Of a stretch of DNA of 64,000 bases, positions 8,905-16,679 are shown one piece after another. The notes beneath the pieces are model-generated. The model searched no databases. It saw only the letters and a program-made list of their open reading frames with translations, and was not told the origin of the DNA. Each line of letters begins with the position of its first letter. Position 1 is the stretch's first letter. The position numbers and the translations under genes were made by a program. Source of the DNA: Curtobacterium sp. PhB115 (GTDB lineage Bacteria; Actinomycetota; Actinomycetes; Actinomycetales; Microbacteriaceae); NCBI RefSeq assembly GCF_003752025.1, contig NZ_RJKR01000006.1, positions 33,459 to 97,458 of the forward strand. The letters run 5' to 3'.

Positions 8905-9870
8905 ATGCGCGCCATCACGTTCGACGACACCGCCATGACCGTCACCGAGCTGCCCGACCCCACGCCCGACGCCGGCGAGGTCCTCATCGAGGTCGCCGCC
9001 GCCGGGGTGAACAACGCCGACCTGCAGCAGCGCGCCGGGAACTACCCGCCGCCTCCCGGCGCGTCCGAGATCCTCGGACTCGAGGTCTCCGGCACCGTCC
9101 GGGCCGTCGGCGCCGCGGTGACCGGGTTCGCGGTCGGCGACCGGGTGTGCGCGCTGCTCTCCGGCGGCGGGTACGCCTCGCTGGTCGTGGCACCGGCGAC
9201 GCAGGTGCTCCCCGTGCCGGACGGCGTCGACCTGGTCGAGGCAGCGGGACTGCCCGAGGCCGCCTGCACCGTGTACTCGAACATCGGCATGCTCGCAGGG
9301 CTCCGGCCCGGCCAGACCCTGCTCGTGCACGGCGGGACCGGCGGGATGGGCTCGCACGCGGTGCTCTGGGCGAAGGCCCTCGGCGCCACGGTCATCGCGA
9401 CGAGCGGCGGCGAACGGAAGGTCCGGGCGTCCGAGGAGCTCGGTGCCGACCTCGTGATCGACCACCGGACCGAGGACTTCGTCGAACGAGTGCTCGCGTT
9501 CACCGACGGCGCGGGGGTCGACGTGGTGCTCGACGTCGTCGGGCCGTCGTACCTCGACCGGAACCTGCAGGTGCTCGCGCCGAACGGTCACGTCGCGGTG
9601 ATCGCCTCGGGGAGCGGCACGAAGGCGGAGCTCGACCTCGGCGCGATGATGCGGAAGCGTGCGACCATCAGCGGCACGACCCTGCGCGCGCGGCCGTCGG
9701 CCGAGAAGGCGGCGATCGTCGAGGCCGTCCGCTACAACGTCTGGCCGTTCGTGGCCGACGGGCGGGTGTGGCCGGTGATCGACTCGGTGCTGCCGCTCGC
9801 CTCGGCGGACGAAGCCCACCGCCGTGTCCGTGACGGGGAGGTCATCGGCAAGGTGCTGCTGACGCCCTAG
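8905..9870 (+). CDS. NAD(P)H:quinone oxidoreductase (medium-chain dehydrogenase, PIG3 type)
   Basis: A 321-aa zinc-independent medium-chain dehydrogenase/reductase. The GroES-like N-terminal domain contains AGVNNADLQQRAGNYPPPPG, the typical PIG3/quinone oxidoreductase segment. The Rossmann motif GGTGGMGSHAV follows near residue 138. These enzymes reduce quinones or enones with NADPH and often respond to redox stress. A TACCGT box 7 nt before ATG suggests a leaderless mRNA. Its stop codon overlaps the 3' end of the convergent tetR gene by 4 bp. Confidence 0.9.
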   Translation: MRAITFDDTAMTVTELPDPTPDAGEVLIEVAAAGVNNADLQQRAGNYPPPPGASEILGLEVSGTVRAVGAAVTGFAVGDRVCALLSGGGYASLVVAPATQVLPVPDGVDLVEAAGLPEAACTVYSNIGMLAGLRPGQTLLVHGGTGGMGSHAVLWAKALGATVIATSGGERKVRASEELGADLVIDHRTEDFVERVLAFTDGAGVDVVLDVVGPSYLDRNLQVLAPNGHVAVIASGSGTKAELDLGAMMRKRATISGTTLRARPSAEKAAIVEAVRYNVWPFVADGRVWPVIDSVLPLASADEAHRRVRDGEVIGKVLLTP

Positions 9871-10499
9871 TCGCGTGCGGCCCCCGCCGCGGTGGGCGTC
9901 TCCCGCACCAGCTGGAGCACCTGCCCGCACTTCGCGCCGAAGGTCGCGCGCAGCAGATCGGCCGCGTCGCCGTCCTGGTCGAACAACGACGGCATGTCGA
10001 TCGCGAGCATGATCGCGAAGATCATCCCGCTGCCGAGGAACCCCTGCACCTGGTCGTCGGGGATCCCCGCCTCGTCGCGGAGGAACCGGTAGATCTCGAG
10101 GAAGCCGTCCCGAGCAGCCGCCCCGATCGCCGGCTCGGCCCCGGACACGAAGCCCTGGAGCAGCAGCGTGTGCAGGCCCTGTTCGGCGGCGAGGTCCACG
10201 AACTGTTCGCCGATGACGTGCGCGGGGACGTCATCCGGTCCGATGGTCGACAGGGTCTCGCGCCAGGCGTCGAGCAGGATGCCGAGCGTGTCCCGGAACA
10301 CCTCGAGGAACAGGGCCTCCTTCGACCCGAACATCCGCACCACGTAGGGCTGGCTGATGCCCGCCGCCGCGGCGATCTGGTCGGTCGTGGTGCCGTGGTA
10401 CCCCTGGCGGCCGAACAGCCCGCGCGCGGCTTCGAGGATCATCGCGCGACGTTGCGCTGCGGGCATCCGGACGGCGGTTTCGGTGCGCATGGTTGACAT
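9867..10499 (-). CDS. TetR-family repressor of the adjacent MFS exporter
   Basis: A 210-aa TetR-type regulator. The N-terminal helix-turn-helix (about residues 18-62) has the hallmark GYHGTTTDQIAAAAGISQPY and a following F..KE.L. The rest is an alpha-helical ligand-binding domain with no recognisable specificity. It is divergent from an EmrB/QacA-type exporter. Two matching inverted repeats in the intergenic region sit over both promoters, so it very probably represses itself and the exporter until a drug binds. ATG 10499 is used; a second ATG nine bases downstream (10490) is equally plausible, and the transcript may be leaderless. Confidence 0.9.
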   Translation of the reverse strand: MSTMRTETAVRMPAAQRRAMILEAARGLFGRQGYHGTTTDQIAAAAGISQPYVVRMFGSKEALFLEVFRDTLGILLDAWRETLSTIGPDDVPAHVIGEQFVDLAAEQGLHTLLLQGFVSGAEPAIGAAARDGFLEIYRFLRDEAGIPDDQVQGFLGSGMIFAIMLAIDMPSLFDQDGDAADLLRATFGAKCGQVLQLVRETPTAAGAARD

Positions 10500-10549
10500 G
10501 TTATCAGCCGATTACTACAGTCCGTCAGGACAAGTAATCATCGGATTAC
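10493..10549 (+). promoter_or_regulatory. MFS exporter promoter with two TetR operators
   Basis: TTGACA (10493-10498), a 17-nt spacer and TACAGT (10516-10521) form a strong sigma-70-type promoter. An inverted repeat GTTATC-N4-GATTAC fills the spacer (10500-10515). A second, perfect copy GTAATC-N4-GATTAC lies at 10534-10549, 34 bp centre to centre. The first box also overlaps the presumed tetR start region. The placement fits simple steric repression. Confidence 0.85.
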
Positions 10550-10566
10550 CAACGACTGGAGACACC

Positions 10567-12009
10567 ATGTCCCGACGCATCCCGGTGTGGCTCGCGATCG
10601 CCGCCGCATCCCTCCCGATGTTCATGGCGACGCTCGACAACCTCGTCGTCACGAGCGCCCTCCCAGCGGTCCACGCCGACCTCGGCGCCTCGGTGGAGGA
10701 GCTGCAGTGGATCACCAACGCCTACACGCTCGCCTTCGCAGCCCTGATGCTCCTGGCGGTCGGACTCGGTGACCGGATCGGACGCCGACACCTGTTCATC
10801 GCCGGCATCGGCGTCTTCACCGTCTCGTCGGCGTTCGCCGCGATGAGCACCGACCCGACCGCGCTCATCGTGTGGCGCGCAGTCGAGGGCGCCGGGGCCG
10901 CGGCGATCATGCCCCTCTCGCTCACCCTGCTCGTCGGGAGCGTCCCCGATCGACTCCGGACCGTGGGGATCGGCGTCTGGGGCGGCATCTCCGGCCTCGG
11001 CGTCGCTCTCGGCCCGCTCATCGGCGGCGCGGTCGTCGAGAACTGGAGCTGGGAGGCGATCTTCTGGCTGAACGTCCCCGTCGGCGTCATCGCGATCCCG
11101 CTCGCCCTGTTCGCCCTGCCGAACACCCGCGGCGCCCGGGTCCGCGCGGACCTGCTCGGAGTCGTGCTCGCCGGGCTCGGGGTGCTCGGCGTCGTGTTCG
11201 GGATCGTCCGCGGGAACGACGCGGGCTGGACGAGCGCCGAGGTCCTCACCGGGCTCGTCGGCGGCGGCCTGCTCCTCGTCGCGTTCGTCGTCCGCCAGGC
11301 CACGACCGCGGCGCCGCTCCTGCCGCTCCGCTTCTTCCGGGACCGCAGCTTCACGCTCGCGAACCTCGTCGCCATGACGTTCTCGTTCGGTGCGTTCGGC
11401 TCGGTCTTCATCCTCATCCAGTTCCTGCAGGTCGTGCAGGGACGGAGCCCGCTCGAGGCCGGCGTCTGGACGATGCCGTGGACCCTCGCGCCGATGGTGG
11501 TCGCACCGCTCGCCGGGATCGTCGCACCACGGGTCGGCACCCGGGTGCTCATCGCAGGCGGCATGGCGTTCCTGTCCGCAGGCCTGTTCTGGATCGCGGC
11601 GACGATGTCCGCCGAGGTCACGTTCACCGGACTCCTGCCCGGGTTCGTGCTCGCCGGCATCGGGATGGGTGCGGTCTTCGGGCCGATCTCCACCGCCGTG
11701 CTCGCCCGGATGCCGCAGGACGACCACGCGAAGGCCTCCGGCGCGAACTCGACCCTGCGCGAGATCGGCGTCGCCCTCGGGATCGCCGTCCTGACCGCGG
11801 TGTTCACCGGCGCCGGAGGCGAGCTCACCCCCACCGGCTACGTCGACGCGGCACAGCCCGCCGTGCTCGTCGGGGCAGCCGTGGTCGCCGTGTCCGCGCT
11901 GGTCGCCGTGTTCCTTCCCGCCGGCCGCGGGACGCACGTTCCCGACGTGGTCACCGACGACGGCCTGGAGGCACGGGTCGCCGCCGCCTCGCCGGCCCCG
12001 GTCGCGTAG
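10567..12009 (+). CDS. MFS drug exporter, EmrB/QacA (DHA2, 14-TM) type
   Basis: A 480-aa proton-driven exporter of the major facilitator superfamily. Family marks are the early membrane Asp in MFMATLDNLVVTSALP (TM1, motif D1), WITNAYTLAFAALML (TM2), GDRIGRRHLF (motif A loop 2-3) and WRAVEGAGAAAIMP (motif B, TM4). About 14 hydrophobic segments follow. It is probably regulated by the divergent TetR, suggesting export of a toxic compound. The last 20 residues are hydrophilic; they include a half-copy of the dispersed GGCCTGGAGGC repeat (11961-11980) encoding GLEAR, so the tail may be repeat-derived. Confidence 0.9.
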   Translation: MSRRIPVWLAIAAASLPMFMATLDNLVVTSALPAVHADLGASVEELQWITNAYTLAFAALMLLAVGLGDRIGRRHLFIAGIGVFTVSSAFAAMSTDPTALIVWRAVEGAGAAAIMPLSLTLLVGSVPDRLRTVGIGVWGGISGLGVALGPLIGGAVVENWSWEAIFWLNVPVGVIAIPLALFALPNTRGARVRADLLGVVLAGLGVLGVVFGIVRGNDAGWTSAEVLTGLVGGGLLLVAFVVRQATTAAPLLPLRFFRDRSFTLANLVAMTFSFGAFGSVFILIQFLQVVQGRSPLEAGVWTMPWTLAPMVVAPLAGIVAPRVGTRVLIAGGMAFLSAGLFWIAATMSAEVTFTGLLPGFVLAGIGMGAVFGPISTAVLARMPQDDHAKASGANSTLREIGVALGIAVLTAVFTGAGGELTPTGYVDAAQPAVLVGAAVVAVSALVAVFLPAGRGTHVPDVVTDDGLEARVAAASPAPVA

Positions 12010-12044
12010 CTGGCCGGCCGACGTCGCGCCCCGCTGCGAACACT

Positions 12045-12066
12045 GCGCCCCCGCACACCGGGGCGC
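12045..12066. terminator. possible bidirectional terminator hairpin
   Basis: GCGCCCC and GGGGCGC arms form a 7-bp stem between the convergent MFS exporter and ABC transporter genes. Further GCGC-rich inverted repeats surround it, and there is no U-tract, as is usual in this G+C-rich background. Confidence 0.4.
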
Positions 12067-12117
12067 GATGTCCGGCGCGGGGCGCGGTGCTCGGCCGCCA
12101 CGGCTCCGCCGGAACCC

Positions 12118-12894
12118 TCAGGCGTGGACGCGCGCCAGGAACTCGACCAGGGCCGGGTGGGTCGGGGTGCCGAGGACCTCGGCGGGCGTGCCCTGCTCGA
12201 CGACCTCGCCCCGGTGCAGGAACACGATCCGATCGGCCACGTTCCGCGCGAAGTGCATCTCGTGCGTGGTCATCAGGATCGTGGAGCCCTGGTGCTTGAG
12301 CTCGGTGACCAGGTCGAGGACCTCGCCGACGAGCTGCGGGTCGAGGGCACTCGTCACCTCGTCGAGCAGCAGGAGCTCCGGCTCGGACGCGATCGCCCGG
12401 ACGATGGCCACCCGCTGCTGCTGCCCGCCCGACAACCGGTCCGGGTAGGCGTCGGCGAACGACGCGAGTCCGATGCGCTCGAGCAGCTTCCGTGCGGAGG
12501 CCTCCGCGGTGGACCGCGCGATCCCGTGCACCTGCCGGGAGGCGAGCGTCACGTTGTCGAGCACGCTCATGTGCGGGAACAGGTTGAACTGCTGGAAGAC
12601 GACACCGATCCGCGCCCGCACCCCGTCGACCGCGATGCGCGGGTCGGCGATGTCCGTGCCCTGGAGCAGGATCTCCCCGTCGTCGATGCCCTCGAGCAGG
12701 TTCACCGTCTTGAGCAGCGTCGACTTCCCCGAGCCGGACGCCCCGATGACGCAGATGACCTCGTGCCGGTGCACGGTGAGGTCGATGCCGCGCAGGACCT
12801 CGTGCTCGCCGAAGGCCTTGCGCAACCCGCGCAGCTCGAGGACCGCAGCGCCGGTGCCGGACGCACCACGGGCCTCCAGGCCGACCTCGCTCAT
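12118..12894 (-). CDS. polar amino-acid ABC transporter, ATP-binding protein
   Basis: A 258-aa ABC ATPase of the GlnQ/HisP class. Visible motifs are Walker A GASGSGKST (about residues 50-58), the Q-loop VFQQFNLFPHM, signature LSGGQQQRVAIVRA, Walker B LLLLDEVTSALDP and the H-loop TTHEM. The Walker B sequence has Val after Glu (DEVTSALDP), common in this class. It shares an ATGA overlap (12891-12894) with the upstream permease gene and completes the importer. The first 15 residues (GLEARGASGTG) are an extension not usual for the family and are encoded by a half-copy of the dispersed repeat. Confidence 0.95.
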   Translation of the reverse strand: MSEVGLEARGASGTGAAVLELRGLRKAFGEHEVLRGIDLTVHRHEVICVIGASGSGKSTLLKTVNLLEGIDDGEILLQGTDIADPRIAVDGVRARIGVVFQQFNLFPHMSVLDNVTLASRQVHGIARSTAEASARKLLERIGLASFADAYPDRLSGGQQQRVAIVRAIASEPELLLLDEVTSALDPQLVGEVLDLVTELKHQGSTILMTTHEMHFARNVADRIVFLHRGEVVEQGTPAEVLGTPTHPALVEFLARVHA

Positions 12895-13769
12895 ACGGTC
12901 CCTCCGATCTGCTCGCGCCGCTGCTGACGACGCGCGATCGCGTCCGTGACGCGGATCAGCGGCAGGCTGATCACCACGAACAGCAGCCCCGCGACGAAGT
13001 ACGGCGTGAAGTTGTAGGTCTCCGCCTGCGCGATCTGCGCCGACCGCACCGCGTCGACGGCCCCGAGGATCGACACCAGGCCGACGTCCTTCTGCATCGA
13101 CACGAAGTCGTTCATCAGCGCCGGCGTGACCTTGCGGATCGCCTGCGGCAGCACCACGAGCCGGAGCGTCTTGGCGTGCGAGAGTCCGAGCGACCGGGCA
13201 GCGAGGCGCTGCGAAGGGTGCACGGCCTCCATGCCGGCGCGGAGCACCTCGGCGATGTACGACGAGTACGTCAGGATGATCGCGATCGTGCCCCAGACCT
13301 CGGCGGGCAGACGCGGGAACACCCCGAGCCCCGGGATCCCGTACCCGACCAGGTACAACACGATGATGAGCGGCAGCCCGCGGAACAGGTCCGTGTACCC
13401 GGTGGCGAGCATCCGCAGCGGGAAGAACACCGGGTTCTGCAGACCGCGCACCACCGCGAGGAGCGTGCCGAACACCGCGACGCCGATCGCGGCGAAGAAC
13501 AGGATCCGGACGTTCAGCCAGAGGCCCTGGAGGATCGAGGGGAACGAGTCGATCGCGGTCTGCGGGTCGAAGAACGACTGCTGGACGGCCGCCCACCCGG
13601 GGGTGTTCACGACACCGAACCAGACGACCGCGACGACGACGAGCGTCGACGCGACGGACACGACGACGGAGCGGCGACCGCGCTGGCGACGGTAAAGGCG
13701 GCGTTCGAGCTCGACCTGGCTCGGCGCCGGGGCCGCGACCGGGGTGCCGACGCCTGCTGGCAGGGTCAT
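12891..13769 (-). CDS. polar amino-acid ABC transporter, permease
   Basis: A 292-aa inner-membrane permease of the HisM/GlnP type. After a 35-residue cytoplasmic N-terminus with many Arg, the first TM is about residues 36-56. The family pattern (TDLFRGLPLIIVLY, then the EAA loop around SLGLSHAKTLRLVVLPQAIRKVTPAL) lies at about 200-226. The EAA loop contacts the ATPase. Because only one permease gene is present, it should act as a homodimer. The gene begins 4 nt after the substrate-binding protein gene and overlaps the ATPase gene. Confidence 0.93.
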   Translation of the reverse strand: MTLPAGVGTPVAAPAPSQVELERRLYRRQRGRRSVVVSVASTLVVVAVVWFGVVNTPGWAAVQQSFFDPQTAIDSFPSILQGLWLNVRILFFAAIGVAVFGTLLAVVRGLQNPVFFPLRMLATGYTDLFRGLPLIIVLYLVGYGIPGLGVFPRLPAEVWGTIAIILTYSSYIAEVLRAGMEAVHPSQRLAARSLGLSHAKTLRLVVLPQAIRKVTPALMNDFVSMQKDVGLVSILGAVDAVRSAQIAQAETYNFTPYFVAGLLFVVISLPLIRVTDAIARRQQRREQIGGTV

Positions 13770-13773
13770 GCGA

Positions 13774-14592
13774 CTACTGCAGGACAGGGGTGTTGGTCTC
13801 CGAGGAGAGCCACTTGGTCTGCAGGTCCTCGAGGGTGCCGTCGTCCGTCAGCGTCTTGAGGGCCTTGTCGACCTTGCTGGTGAGCTCGGAGTCCTTCGGC
13901 AGCACGAAGCCGAACTGGTCACCCTTGCCGTCCGCGGGGAACTGCGCCGAGACCGTGCCGTCGTCGAGCTGTGCGGCGGCCATGTAGAACGCCGTCGGCA
14001 GGTCGGTCACGATCGCGTCGATCTGGCCGGACTTGAGCGCCAGCACGGCGTCGTCGTTCGAGTTGAAGACCTTCGGGGTGATCCCGAGCACGCTCTTGAC
14101 GCTGGCGATGCTGGTCGATCCGGTCGCGACGCCGATCGTGTCCTTCTTCAGGTCCGCGATCTTCGTGTGGTCGACGGCCTTCGAGGACTTCGTCGTCACG
14201 ACCGCCTGCGTCGTCGTGTAGTACGCCGTGGACATGTCGACGGCCTTCTTGCGCTTCGCGTCGATCGAGAACTGCTGGATGTTGAGGTCCCAGTCCTTCG
14301 GGCCCGGGGCGATGGCGCTGTCGAAGGTGCTGCGCTTCCACGCCACGTCGGACTTCGCGTAGCCCATCTCCTTCGCGACGGCGTACGCCACGGCGGACTC
14401 GAAGCCCTTGCCGGACTGCGGCTTGTTGTCCTCCACCCAGGGCGAGTAGGCCGGGTCGCCGGTGGCGATCGTGAGCTTGCCGTCGGTGACGGTGCCGTCG
14501 CTGCTGCTGCTGCCGGCGGAGCACGCCGAGAGCGCGAGGGCGGCGACGGCCGCGGTGGCGACGGCGAGGGTGAGGCGGAGGTGTCGGGTCAC
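13774..14592 (-). CDS. polar amino-acid ABC transporter, substrate-binding lipoprotein
   Basis: A 272-aa extracellular solute-binding protein (family 3, SBP_bac_3). Residues 1-24 form a signal peptide ending in a lipobox (LSAC), followed by a Ser-rich linker. The domain starts at LTIATGDPAYSPWV and includes FESAVAYAVAKEMGY, WDLNIQQFSIDAKRKKAVDMSTAYY and the hinge DLKKDTIGVATGSTS. Ligand type (glutamate, glutamine, cystine or other) cannot be judged. It is the first gene of a compact three-gene importer operon. Confidence 0.93.
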   Translation of the reverse strand: MTRHLRLTLAVATAAVAALALSACSAGSSSSDGTVTDGKLTIATGDPAYSPWVEDNKPQSGKGFESAVAYAVAKEMGYAKSDVAWKRSTFDSAIAPGPKDWDLNIQQFSIDAKRKKAVDMSTAYYTTTQAVVTTKSSKAVDHTKIADLKKDTIGVATGSTSIASVKSVLGITPKVFNSNDDAVLALKSGQIDAIVTDLPTAFYMAAAQLDDGTVSAQFPADGKGDQFGFVLPKDSELTSKVDKALKTLTDDGTLEDLQTKWLSSETNTPVLQ

Positions 14593-14629
14593 GGTCGAGC
14601 CTTCGTGCGAGGGAGGGGTGCGGGCAGGT

Positions 14630-14643
14630 CGAAGTGTACTTCG
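14630..14643 (-). promoter_or_regulatory. candidate promoter/operator of the amino-acid ABC operon
   Basis: CGAAGT-GT-ACTTCG is an inverted repeat 37 bp before the substrate-binding protein start. On the minus strand it contains TACACT (14633-14638), a possible -10. No convincing -35 was found, so regulation by a protein binding the repeat is a guess. Confidence 0.35.
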
Positions 14644-14702
14644 CGGTGGGATACCAGCGCGAAACGGCGTCGCCGCGCGACGCAGCGACCCCGGCGGCTC
14701 AC

Positions 14703-14767
14703 GCAGCTGGCTCGGGCAGCTGGCTCAGGCAGCTGACTCAGGCAGCTGGCTCAGGCAGCTGGCTCAG
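14703..14767. repeat. 13-bp tandem repeat, five units
   Basis: Five head-to-tail copies of GCAGCTGGCTCAG with two single-base variants. The array runs into the 3' end of the DUF985 gene, and the stop codon (TGA, 14764-14766) lies inside the last unit. Each unit contains the palindrome CAGCTG. Confidence 0.9.
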
Positions 14768-15261
14768 TCCGCCATCGTGAAGTCCTCGAACGAGAACCCC
14801 GGCGACACGAGGCAGCTGAGCAGCACCTCGCCGTCGTTCGGGATCGTCCGCTGCCACACACCACCGCGCACGAACGCCTGCGCATCGTTCACCCGGTCGC
14901 GTCCGGCATCCGGTCCGAGGGTGATCCGCGCACCGGGCTCGGGAGCATCGGCGGACCCGCCCAGCTCGAGCTCGACGGTGTCCGGGCCGTGCCACATCCA
15001 TATCTCGTCGCTCGTGACCCGGTGCCAGGCCGAGGCCTCACCCGGGGGCAGCAGGAAGTGGATCAGGGTGGCGGCCGGCCGGTCCCCCGCGGGCGTCGTC
15101 ACCGTGGCCGGCGAGGTCCAGGTGCGGACGTACCAACCGCCCTCGGGGTGCGGCTCCATGCCGAGGGCGATGGCGCGTTTCGGCACGTCGAGCCACTCGA
15201 TCAGTTCGCCGTCGACGGTGCGACGGGCGGCCATGCCGGGGCGGGGTGCGGTCTCGGTCAT
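14764..15261 (-). CDS. DUF985 cupin family protein
   Basis: A 165-aa cupin of the DUF985 family. The diagnostic HPEGGWYVRTW (about residues 38-48), IHFLLPPGEASAWHRVTSDEI (His and Glu of the cupin barrel) and the C-terminal LSCLVSPGFSFEDF are present. Members are small beta-barrel proteins with a likely metal or ligand pocket and mostly unknown chemistry; some relatives have been linked to sugar-nucleotide-like ligands. Its ATG overlaps the stop of the amidohydrolase gene (ATGA, 15258-15261), so it is the last gene of the operon beginning at 18364. The shared operon suggests a role in the same nucleoside or homocysteine metabolism, but nothing in the protein proves this. Confidence 0.9.
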   Translation of the reverse strand: MTETAPRPGMAARRTVDGELIEWLDVPKRAIALGMEPHPEGGWYVRTWTSPATVTTPAGDRPAATLIHFLLPPGEASAWHRVTSDEIWMWHGPDTVELELGGSADAPEPGARITLGPDAGRDRVNDAQAFVRGGVWQRTIPNDGEVLLSCLVSPGFSFEDFTMAD

Positions 15262-16679
15262 GATTCCTCCACAGGGATGACAGGGCGAGCGGGGCGGTCA
15301 GGCGACGACGTCGGCACGCCGGTGAGTGCTCCGTCGACGGCGCGGACGACGCCGCGGATGACGGTGGCAGCGGCGCGCCCGGCGCCGTCCTCGACGAGCT
15401 CGGCGAGTGCGTCGGGCACGGTCCGGGCATCGACGTCGAAGACGGCCAGATCGGCGCGGGCCCCGACGGCGAGGTGCCCGATGCGGTCCGGCCCGACGGC
15501 GAGCCCCATGGCGTGCGCCCCACCGAGGGTCGCCGCCGCGAGCAGCCGTTCGTGCAGGTCCCGGTGGCCGTAGCCCTGGGCACGGGCGATCCGGTGCAGC
15601 GCGGTGACGTCGGCCATCAGGTCGAGCGACGGCGACGACGATAGCGAGTCCGTGCCGATGGCGATCGGGCTGCCCTCGCGCAGGTAGTCGGCGACGGGAG
15701 GCGGATCGAGGCCGATGACGGCGTTCGAGCGGGGGCAGAGCGCCACCGCGGTGCCGCGTGCACGCAGGAGCGCCCGGTCGGCGGCGGTCATGTACACGCC
15801 GTGCGCGATGTGGCAGTCCGGGCCGAGCACCCCGAGCCGGTCGACGAACGCGGTGGCGCTCGCGCCGAACCCGAGTGCCCGGAGCGCCCGGAACGAGGGA
15901 ACGTTCGCCAGGTGCCAGTCGTTGCCGTGGCCGACACCGTCGACACCGTCGAGTCCGGGCACCGGTCCGAGGGCGATGCGCTCCCCCTCGAAAGCGGCCT
16001 CGCCGAGGTGCAGGTGCAGCCGGAGGCCGCGCTGCCGCACGATGTCGGGGAGCTCGAGCAGGGGTGCGACCTCGAGCGAGTACGGCGCGTGCGGGGACAG
16101 ACCGGCGCCGGGGGTGGTCGGGATCCGGGCGAGTTCGTCGAGCACCTGGTCGCGGCCGTGCGACTGCCAGGCGTCGTTCTCCCAGTCCATCACCTCCCAG
16201 TAGGCGATGCCGCCGAGCCCGGAGTCCTCGAGGGCGGTGGACGCCTCGATGTCGGTGACGATGTCCGCGATGCTCGTCACGCCGGCGCGGATCGACGCCG
16301 TGGCACCCGCTGCGGCTTCGGCCCGCCAGTCGTGCGGTTCGGCGTAGACCTCGTTGAAGGCGGACGCCCAGTCCTCGAACCCGTTGTACTGGCCTCGGCC
16401 AACACTGGCCATGCCGGTGTACTGCAAGTGCGAGTGCGCGTTGACGAGACCCGGCAGGAGGGCTCCGCGCCACTGCCGTTCGGTGAACGTCGCGCCCGAG
16501 CCGGCGAGCTGGTCGACGACCCAGGACCGGTCGCCGACGTGCAGGATCCGGCCGTCCTGCACGGCGACGGCACCGTCGGCGATCGGGGGTGCGGTCATCG
16601 GCACGACGACGCGCGCCGAGTGCACGACGACGGGGTGGCCGGCACGCTGGTGCGCGGCGGCGGCGCGCCCGGCCGTCAC
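15258..16679 (-). CDS. amidohydrolase, MtaD/SsnA-type nucleoside or nucleobase deaminase-like
   Basis: A 473-aa metal-dependent hydrolase. A short beta-sandwich flank is followed by a TIM barrel with the metal-binding VNAHSHLQYTG (HxH, about residues 80-90), SPHAPYSL, LHLHLGE, IAHGVYMT, and the late Asp in IGTDSLSSSPSLD. This set is typical of cytosine/adenosine deaminase-like members such as S-adenosylhomocysteine/methylthioadenosine deaminase (MtaD), aminofutalosine deaminase and SsnA. It overlaps by 4 bp both the upstream adenosylhomocysteinase-like gene and the downstream DUF985 gene. With that neighbour, deamination of S-adenosylhomocysteine to S-inosylhomocysteine is an attractive but unproven role. 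Another amine-bearing purine or pterin is an alternative. Confidence 0.8.
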   Translation of the reverse strand: MTAGRAAAAHQRAGHPVVVHSARVVVPMTAPPIADGAVAVQDGRILHVGDRSWVVDQLAGSGATFTERQWRGALLPGLVNAHSHLQYTGMASVGRGQYNGFEDWASAFNEVYAEPHDWRAEAAAGATASIRAGVTSIADIVTDIEASTALEDSGLGGIAYWEVMDWENDAWQSHGRDQVLDELARIPTTPGAGLSPHAPYSLEVAPLLELPDIVRQRGLRLHLHLGEAAFEGERIALGPVPGLDGVDGVGHGNDWHLANVPSFRALRALGFGASATAFVDRLGVLGPDCHIAHGVYMTAADRALLRARGTAVALCPRSNAVIGLDPPPVADYLREGSPIAIGTDSLSSSPSLDLMADVTALHRIARAQGYGHRDLHERLLAAATLGGAHAMGLAVGPDRIGHLAVGARADLAVFDVDARTVPDALAELVEDGAGRAAATVIRGVVRAVDGALTGVPTSSPDRPARPVIPVEES

